19,216 nt of DNA, from contig JAEWJD010000241.1 in the NCBI GenBank assembly GCA_023386765.1, forward strand, positions 1 to 19,216, in the 5' to 3' direction. A program made the translations under genes and the position numbers. Source of the stretch: Pseudomonadota bacterium (GTDB taxonomy: Bacteria > Pseudomonadota > Gammaproteobacteria > Burkholderiales > Burkholderiaceae_B). The notes beneath the pieces are model-generated. The model ran no database searches, was not told the origin of the DNA, and saw nothing but the letters and a program-made list of their open reading frames with translations. The first letter of the stretch is position 1, and every line of letters begins with the position of its first letter. This document shows positions 16,138 through 19,216 of this stretch, one piece after another.

Positions 16138-16506
16138 TCAGGCGGTGAATTGGCGGATTTCCTTGACGCGATTGTCGTCGGTAACCAGCACCACGGTCGG
16201 CTTGTGGGTGGCCGAATCTTCCTCGGACATCGGACCGTAGGTGCAGATGATCATCAGATCGCCGACTTGCGCGCGGCGCGCCGCAGCGCCGTTGAGCGAA
16301 ATCGCGCCACTGCCGCGGGCGGCCTTGATGATATAGGTATCGAAACGCTCACCATTGGTGACGTTGTAGAGTTCGATACGTTCGAACTCGCGCATACCAG
16401 CGGCGTCCAGCAGATCTTCGTCAATGCCACACGAGCCTTCATAGTGCAGATCGGCTTCGGTGACCGTGACGCGGTGCAGCTTTGCCCGCAGCATAATGCG
16501 TTGCAT
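16138..16506 (-). CDS. panD: Aspartate 1-decarboxylase precursor
   Basis: This 122-residue pyruvoyl enzyme converts L-aspartate to beta-alanine for pantothenate and coenzyme A synthesis in the cytoplasm. It carries the conserved self-cleavage site YEGSCGID with Gly24-Ser25; Ser25 becomes the pyruvoyl group after cleavage into beta and alpha chains. MLRAKLHRVTVTEADLHYEG and the NGAAARRAQVGDLMIICTYG stretch are diagnostic, and the length equals the family norm (about 126). The start at 16506 fits the conserved N-terminus and has AGGA nine bases upstream. It is divergently oriented from gdx across 241 bp. A 14-bp perfect palindrome lies in its leader. No other pantothenate genes are nearby. Confidence 0.97.
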   Translation of the reverse strand: MQRIMLRAKLHRVTVTEADLHYEGSCGIDEDLLDAAGMREFERIELYNVTNGERFDTYIIKAARGSGAISLNGAAARRAQVGDLMIICTYGPMSEEDSATHKPTVVLVTDDNRVKEIRQFTA

Positions 16507-16525
16507 AAAGAGAATTCCTGGGTAG

Positions 16526-16539
16526 GCGGTCCGGACCGC
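16526..16539. promoter_or_regulatory. 14-bp perfect palindrome in the panD leader
   Basis: GCGGTCCGGACCGC is self-complementary over 14 bp and lies 20 bp upstream of the panD start, between panD and gdx. It could be an operator for a dimeric regulator or a structural element in the panD 5' leader. A second inverted repeat, CCGGCC / GGCCGG around 5 nt, lies at 16555-16571. In GC-rich DNA such palindromes can occur by chance, so function is unproven. Confidence 0.35.
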
Positions 16540-16595
16540 AAAATATTCGTGGCGCCGGCCATGACGGCCGGTCGCAAGGCCCCGGCACCGGCTTT

Positions 16596-16624
16596 TTGCC
16601 TGGGGTCGGCGCTTATTTTATAAT
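16596..16624 (+). promoter_or_regulatory. Sigma-70 promoter of gdx
   Basis: The -35 TTGCCT (16596-16601, 4 of 6) and a perfect -10 TATAAT (16619-16624) are spaced by exactly 17 nt. The predicted transcription start, about 7 nt downstream, falls at 16631-16632, immediately before the first riboswitch hairpin. The transcript would therefore begin with the guanidine-binding element. Confidence 0.85.
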
Positions 16625-16631
16625 CTTTGGA

Positions 16632-16706
16632 CCCTGGGACGACCCAGGGCCGGCATTTGACTCCCGGCGCCCTGTGTGCGCCATGCCGAAATCCGGGGAC
16701 GGCCCC
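16632..16706 (+). promoter_or_regulatory. Guanidine-II (mini-ykkC) riboswitch controlling gdx
   Basis: The first hairpin (16632-16649) has a perfect 7-bp stem CCCTGGG/CCCAGGG capped by ACGA. The second (16695-16706) has a GGGG/CCCC stem capped by ACGG. Two GC-rich hairpins with ACGR tetraloops ahead of an SMR transporter gene define the guanidine-II class, known to activate guanidinium exporter genes on binding guanidine. The linker here is 45 nt. CCTTG (16705-16709), starting inside the second hairpin's 3' strand, can pair with CAAGG (16735-16739) and so mask the ribosome site AAGGAG (16736-16741); a 7-bp CGAA-loop hairpin (16711-16728) sits inside that pairing. Ligand binding that stabilises the second hairpin would free the site and turn translation on. 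The switching model is inferred. Confidence 0.9.
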
Positions 16707-16747
16707 TTGCGCCTGGCCGAAGCCAGGCTCACGCCAAGGAGTTCTCC

Positions 16748-17065
16748 ATGACCTGGATCATCCTCATCCTCGCCGGCCTCTTCGAAATCGTCTGGGCTGT
16801 CGGCCTCAAGTACACGCATGGTTTTACCCGGCTGACGCCCTCGTTGATCACCGTGGGCGGCATGATCATCAGTTTCTGGCTGCTGGCGATCGCCATGAAA
16901 TCCCTGCCGCTGGGTACCGCCTATGCGGTCTGGGTCGGGATCGGCACCATCGGCGCATTCGTCGCCGGCATCATCCTGTTTGGTGAAACGCTGAGCGCGC
17001 TGCGCGTGATCAGCGTGCTGCTGATCGCCGCCGGTCTGGCCGGCCTGAAGCTGGCCAGCGGCTGA
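16748..17065 (+). CDS. gdx: Guanidinium exporter, small multidrug resistance family (Gdx/SugE)
   Basis: This 105-residue inner-membrane protein has four hydrophobic helices and works as a dual-topology homodimer that swaps guanidinium for protons. It closely resembles E. coli Gdx (SugE): MTWIILILAGLFEIVWAVGLKYTHGF includes the essential Glu13, and GTAYAVWVGIGTIGA is the Gdx-type signature that separates it from EmrE-type drug pumps. The start at 16748 has AAGGAG six bases upstream; an upstream in-frame Met at 16676 falls inside the riboswitch leader and is rejected. The guanidine-II element in the leader independently supports guanidinium as substrate. It is the only plus-strand gene here and converges on the MOSC gene with a 6-bp gap. 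Confidence 0.96.
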   Translation: MTWIILILAGLFEIVWAVGLKYTHGFTRLTPSLITVGGMIISFWLLAIAMKSLPLGTAYAVWVGIGTIGAFVAGIILFGETLSALRVISVLLIAAGLAGLKLASG

Positions 17066-17072
17066 GGCCGCT
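17057..17072. terminator. Hairpin spanning both convergent stop codons (gdx and MOSC gene)
   Basis: AGCGGC and GCCGCT form a perfect 6-bp stem with a TGAG loop. It contains the gdx stop and reaches the first base of the opposing stop. It reads the same from both strands, but neither side has a T-run, so any termination would be weak or Rho-assisted. Confidence 0.35.
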
Positions 17073-17947
17073 CAGAAATCAAGCTCGGCCTGAGCGCTGT
17101 CACCGACTCGCAGCACGACATCCTGTTGCGCATCGATGATGCCGTTCTGGCCGAATACCACCCCCTCTTCCAGCGTCCGGTATGCCGCGAGCGTCAGCCC
17201 GGGCTCCGGATACTGCTGGGCGGTTTCCTGATCGATATCGGGGATGCTGCAACGCGTGCACGGTTTGACCAGTGCGATGCGCCAGGCGCCGAAATCGACC
17301 AGGGCGGTGACATCCTCTTCAAAAGCCTGCCAATCATCCCCTTCCAGCACGATATTGGGCCGGAAACGATTGACCGGCACCGGCGCCACTCCCTTGGCAG
17401 CCAGGCGGGCGTTGAGATCGTCAAGCGACGCCTGATTGATCACCAGCAAGGGAAAGCCATCGGCAAAACCGAAGTGGTGATCACCTGCGAAAGCCTCGGC
17501 CGCATCAGGATGACGTTCACACCAATCCTGCACGCGCTGCGGCTTGGCGGCGCGCCGTGCCTGGGCGTCCACCTTCATCAGGCGACAGGGCTGCCCCAGG
17601 AATGTGCTCAGCCACTTTGCCGCTTCGGCACTCTCGGCGCGCGCCTGCACGGTATCTCGCCAGACCACCACGGGTTCGGCCTGGGCAGCCAGCTGGCTGC
17701 CATCCAGCGCGATGTCCAGATCCGGCATGTCCGGGGCGCTCAGGCGCAGGATATCGGCCGTCAGGCTGGGCCGAATGAGCGCCATGCGCGGCCATTGGCG
17801 CTGCGTCATGAACTGCCCGCCCTGGCCGAGGATCATCCAGCGCCGGTCATGAGCCAAACCGGCACGGCCCAGGCGGGCAGCCGGCAGGTCGATGCCATGA
17901 CAGGATTTGATGGGATAGATGTGCAGACTGCGGACAGTAAGCGGCAT
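17072..17947 (-). CDS. MOSC domain protein, YcbX/mARC-like molybdenum cofactor oxidoreductase
   Basis: This 291-residue protein has an N-terminal MOSC beta-barrel domain (MPLTVRSLHIYPIKSCHGIDL...GLAHDRRWMILGQGGQFMTQRQ) and a C-terminal MOSC domain containing NRFRPNIVLEGDDWQAFEED and ALVKPCTRCSIPDID. The Cys in KPCTRC is the expected molybdenum ligand. The family (E. coli YcbX, mammalian mARC) reduces N-hydroxylated compounds such as hydroxylaminopurines. E. coli YcbX is about 369 residues because it has a C-terminal 2Fe-2S ferredoxin domain. This protein stops right after the MOSC domain, so it must get electrons from a separate protein. The frame is open to 18112, but the Met at 17947 matches the family start; no clear ribosome site was seen. 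It lies between the ect operon terminator and gdx. Confidence 0.88.
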   Translation of the reverse strand: MPLTVRSLHIYPIKSCHGIDLPAARLGRAGLAHDRRWMILGQGGQFMTQRQWPRMALIRPSLTADILRLSAPDMPDLDIALDGSQLAAQAEPVVVWRDTVQARAESAEAAKWLSTFLGQPCRLMKVDAQARRAAKPQRVQDWCERHPDAAEAFAGDHHFGFADGFPLLVINQASLDDLNARLAAKGVAPVPVNRFRPNIVLEGDDWQAFEEDVTALVDFGAWRIALVKPCTRCSIPDIDQETAQQYPEPGLTLAAYRTLEEGVVFGQNGIIDAQQDVVLRVGDSAQAELDF

Positions 17948-17998
17948 GGCGTCAAGGCACGGGAAAGGGGCAGTCAAGCATAGCAGAGCGGCCACGCC

Positions 17999-18023
17999 AA
18001 AAAAAAGGCGCCCGAAGGCGCCT
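17999..18023 (-). terminator. Intrinsic terminator of the ectoine operon
   Basis: On the minus strand a perfect stem AGGCGCC / GGCGCCT closes a TTCG tetraloop and is followed by an unbroken T-run (eight T, 18006-17999, the first paired in the stem). It lies about 30 bp past the ectD stop. The geometry is near ideal for Rho-independent termination. Confidence 0.95.
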
Positions 18024-18053
18024 GGAAAACGATACGGCGGGGACTGCCGGCGC

Positions 18054-18974
18054 TCAGGCGAACGCCGTCGCGGCCAGCGGCTCCACCTGCTCGAAACCCT
18101 TGCGCGTGGCAATGTGTTCGGGGCGCGGAGTCAGGCCGCACTTGGGCTGCGCCAGCGCGTTCTCCACGCTGTTGTAGACCATGAACACATTAGCGCGCGG
18201 CCAGGGCGAGATATTGCTGTTCGAGCCATGCATGGTGTTGCAGTCGAAGAACACGACCGAGCCGGCCGGTGCCGTCATAGTGCGTATGCCCCCCTGCTCC
18301 GCCAGCAGCTGCAGGCTGACCGGATCAGGCACGCCGTACTCCTGCTTCTTGAGCGACTGCTTGTAGTGATCATCCGGCGTCTCGCCGACGCAAGAGATGA
18401 ACTGACGGTGCGATCCGGGCACCAGCATCAGCGGCCCATTAGTCTCGTTGTTGTCCGTCAGCAGCACCGAGCAACTCAGCGCGCGCATGGCAGGCATGCC
18501 GTCCTCGACGTGCCAGGTCTCGAAGTCGGAGTGCCAGTAGAACTCCTTGCCCTTGAGGCCCGGCTTCATGTTGGCGCGCGACTGATGGATATAGACCTCC
18601 GAGCCGAGGATCTGGCGCGCCACATGCGCCAGCCGCGGCTCACGCGTCAACCGGGCCAGCAAGGGGCTGAGCACGTGCACCATGAAAATGGAGCGCACGG
18701 CACTGCTGCCCGGTTCGGTAATGGCTTCTTCGCGGCGCACGATAGCCGGATCACGCGTCATCCGCTCGACCTCGGCCAGCAACTGGGCGACCTCGTCGGC
18801 CGAGAACAGATTCTCCAGCAGGAGAAAACCGTCGCGCTCATAGGCCTGCACCTGTTCGGCGCTCAGGACATCGGCATAACTGCCGTCGCCATAGACGACC
18901 GGGTCCTGGCGCGCGATGATGGCCGCGGCCCGATCGGTGCGCGAAGCATACGGATCTTGTGCAGTGGAAATCAT
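18054..18974 (-). CDS. ectD: Ectoine 5-hydroxylase
   Basis: This 306-residue cytoplasmic non-haem iron(II), 2-oxoglutarate-dependent dioxygenase converts ectoine to 5-hydroxyectoine, an osmo- and heat-stress protectant. The iron facial triad is visible: His148 and Asp150 in FYWHSDFETWHVEDGMP and His249 in FFDCNTMHGSNSN. The conserved segment HQSRANMKPGLKGKEF precedes it, and SPWPRANVFMVYNSVENAL follows. Length is typical for EctD (about 300). The start at 18974 has AAAGGAGG six bases upstream; a Met 7 codons further up (18995) would overlap ectC. It lies 17 bp after ectC and ends the operon before a strong terminator. Confidence 0.97.
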   Translation of the reverse strand: MISTAQDPYASRTDRAAAIIARQDPVVYGDGSYADVLSAEQVQAYERDGFLLLENLFSADEVAQLLAEVERMTRDPAIVRREEAITEPGSSAVRSIFMVHVLSPLLARLTREPRLAHVARQILGSEVYIHQSRANMKPGLKGKEFYWHSDFETWHVEDGMPAMRALSCSVLLTDNNETNGPLMLVPGSHRQFISCVGETPDDHYKQSLKKQEYGVPDPVSLQLLAEQGGIRTMTAPAGSVVFFDCNTMHGSNSNISPWPRANVFMVYNSVENALAQPKCGLTPRPEHIATRKGFEQVEPLAATAFA

Positions 18975-18991
18975 CGTCTGCCTCCTTTCGT

Positions 18992-19216
18992 TCAAGCCGT
19001 TTCGGTTTCCGGCAAGGCATAGACGCCATCGGCGTCATGCACTTCCTGGCCCGTCAACGGCGGATTGAATACGCAAATGACGCGCAACGGCTCCTTGCCG
19101 CCGCACAGCCAATGCTCGTCATGCTGATCGAGGGCATAGACCACACCCGGCCCAAGGTCGTAGCACTTGCCGTCGGCCACGGTTTCGATGGAGCCATCGC
19201 CTTCGATGCACCACAC
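18992..19216 (-). CDS. ectC: L-ectoine synthase, C-terminal part (cut by window edge)
   Basis: The last 74 codons of a cupin enzyme that cyclises N-gamma-acetyl-diaminobutyrate to ectoine. WCIEGDGSIETVADGK, the YALDQHDEHWLCGG segment with the conserved His residues, and RVICVFNPPLTGQEVHDADGVY are the ectoine synthase C-terminus. The full protein is normally about 130 residues, so roughly the first 55 lie outside the window; the GTG at the edge is read as an internal Val. Directly followed by ectD, with ectA and ectB expected upstream. Confidence 0.95.
   Translation of the reverse strand: MWCIEGDGSIETVADGKCYDLGPGVVYALDQHDEHWLCGGKEPLRVICVFNPPLTGQEVHDADGVYALPETETA

Noticed and set aside
12349..16148. 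Long plus-strand open frames (399, 508 and 473 codons) opposite ugpB, dadA and the reductase gene
   Set aside because: These are antisense mirror frames of clearly identified genes; no domains, no ribosome sites, and they cross known terminators.
16567..16597. Possible plus-strand terminator (GCCGGT...ACCGGC followed by five T) just before the gdx promoter
   Set aside because: No plus-strand gene lies upstream that would need it, the loop is 14 nt, and the T-run is part of the gdx -35 region.
17919..19022. A 367-codon plus-strand open frame opposite ectD
   Set aside because: It runs through the ect terminator and is the complement of ectD; no protein features.
1..19216. tRNA or rRNA genes, CRISPR arrays, insertion sequences
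   Set aside because: No cloverleaf with a T-loop motif, no regularly spaced repeats and no transposase were seen.

Overview
The window looks like a chromosomal segment of a high-GC betaproteobacterium of the family Alcaligenaceae, close to Bordetella or Achromobacter. This rests on protein-level resemblance (AlaRS, PanD, ectoine proteins), the gene neighbourhoods and the GC-rich codon use. No database search was possible. All genes are on the minus strand except one plus-strand transporter gene (gdx), so most of the window reads from high to low coordinates.

Reading in the direction of transcription from the right end: (1) the end of an ectoine/5-hydroxyectoine operon (ectC, partial, then ectD) closes at a textbook UUCG terminator. 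(2) A YcbX-like MOSC protein converges on gdx, the SMR guanidinium exporter. gdx has a consensus sigma-70 promoter and a leader that folds as a guanidine-II (mini-ykkC) riboswitch, with two hairpins capped by ACGA and ACGG. Its Shine-Dalgarno sequence can pair with the 3' side of the second hairpin. (3) Divergent from gdx lies panD, followed by a ferredoxin/FAD/NAD reductase annotated in related genomes as CDP-6-deoxy-delta-3,4-glucoseen reductase, which ends at a strong terminator. (4) A dadA-type D-amino acid dehydrogenase and an orphan UgpB-like periplasmic binding protein lie 4 bp apart and end at a 13-bp-stem terminator.

(5) The main accessory feature is an eight-gene, tightly overlapping operon (about 3617-11983) in the order pilL-pilN-pilO-pilP-pilQ-pilR-pilS-pilV. 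It encodes a type IVb pilus of the R64 thin-pilus kind: lipoproteins, secretin, PilO/PilP accessory proteins, ATPase, polytopic membrane protein, major pilin and a PilV-type tip pilin. No pilM, transglycosylase (pilT), prepilin peptidase (pilU), shufflon or recombinase is visible. The machine must therefore borrow a peptidase from elsewhere and carries a fixed tip. (6) Housekeeping translation genes follow: alaS with its own promoter, a TusA-family sulfurtransferase overlapping the alaS end, then rpsP with an extended -10 promoter and the first bases of a probable rimM.

The strongest discoveries for follow-up are the guanidine-II riboswitch of gdx and the compact chromosomal type IVb pilus operon with its VirB9/TcpQ-like PilL and single fixed PilV. 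Long plus-strand open frames opposite alaS, dadA, ugpB, the reductase gene and ectD are GC-driven mirror frames and are not annotated as genes.
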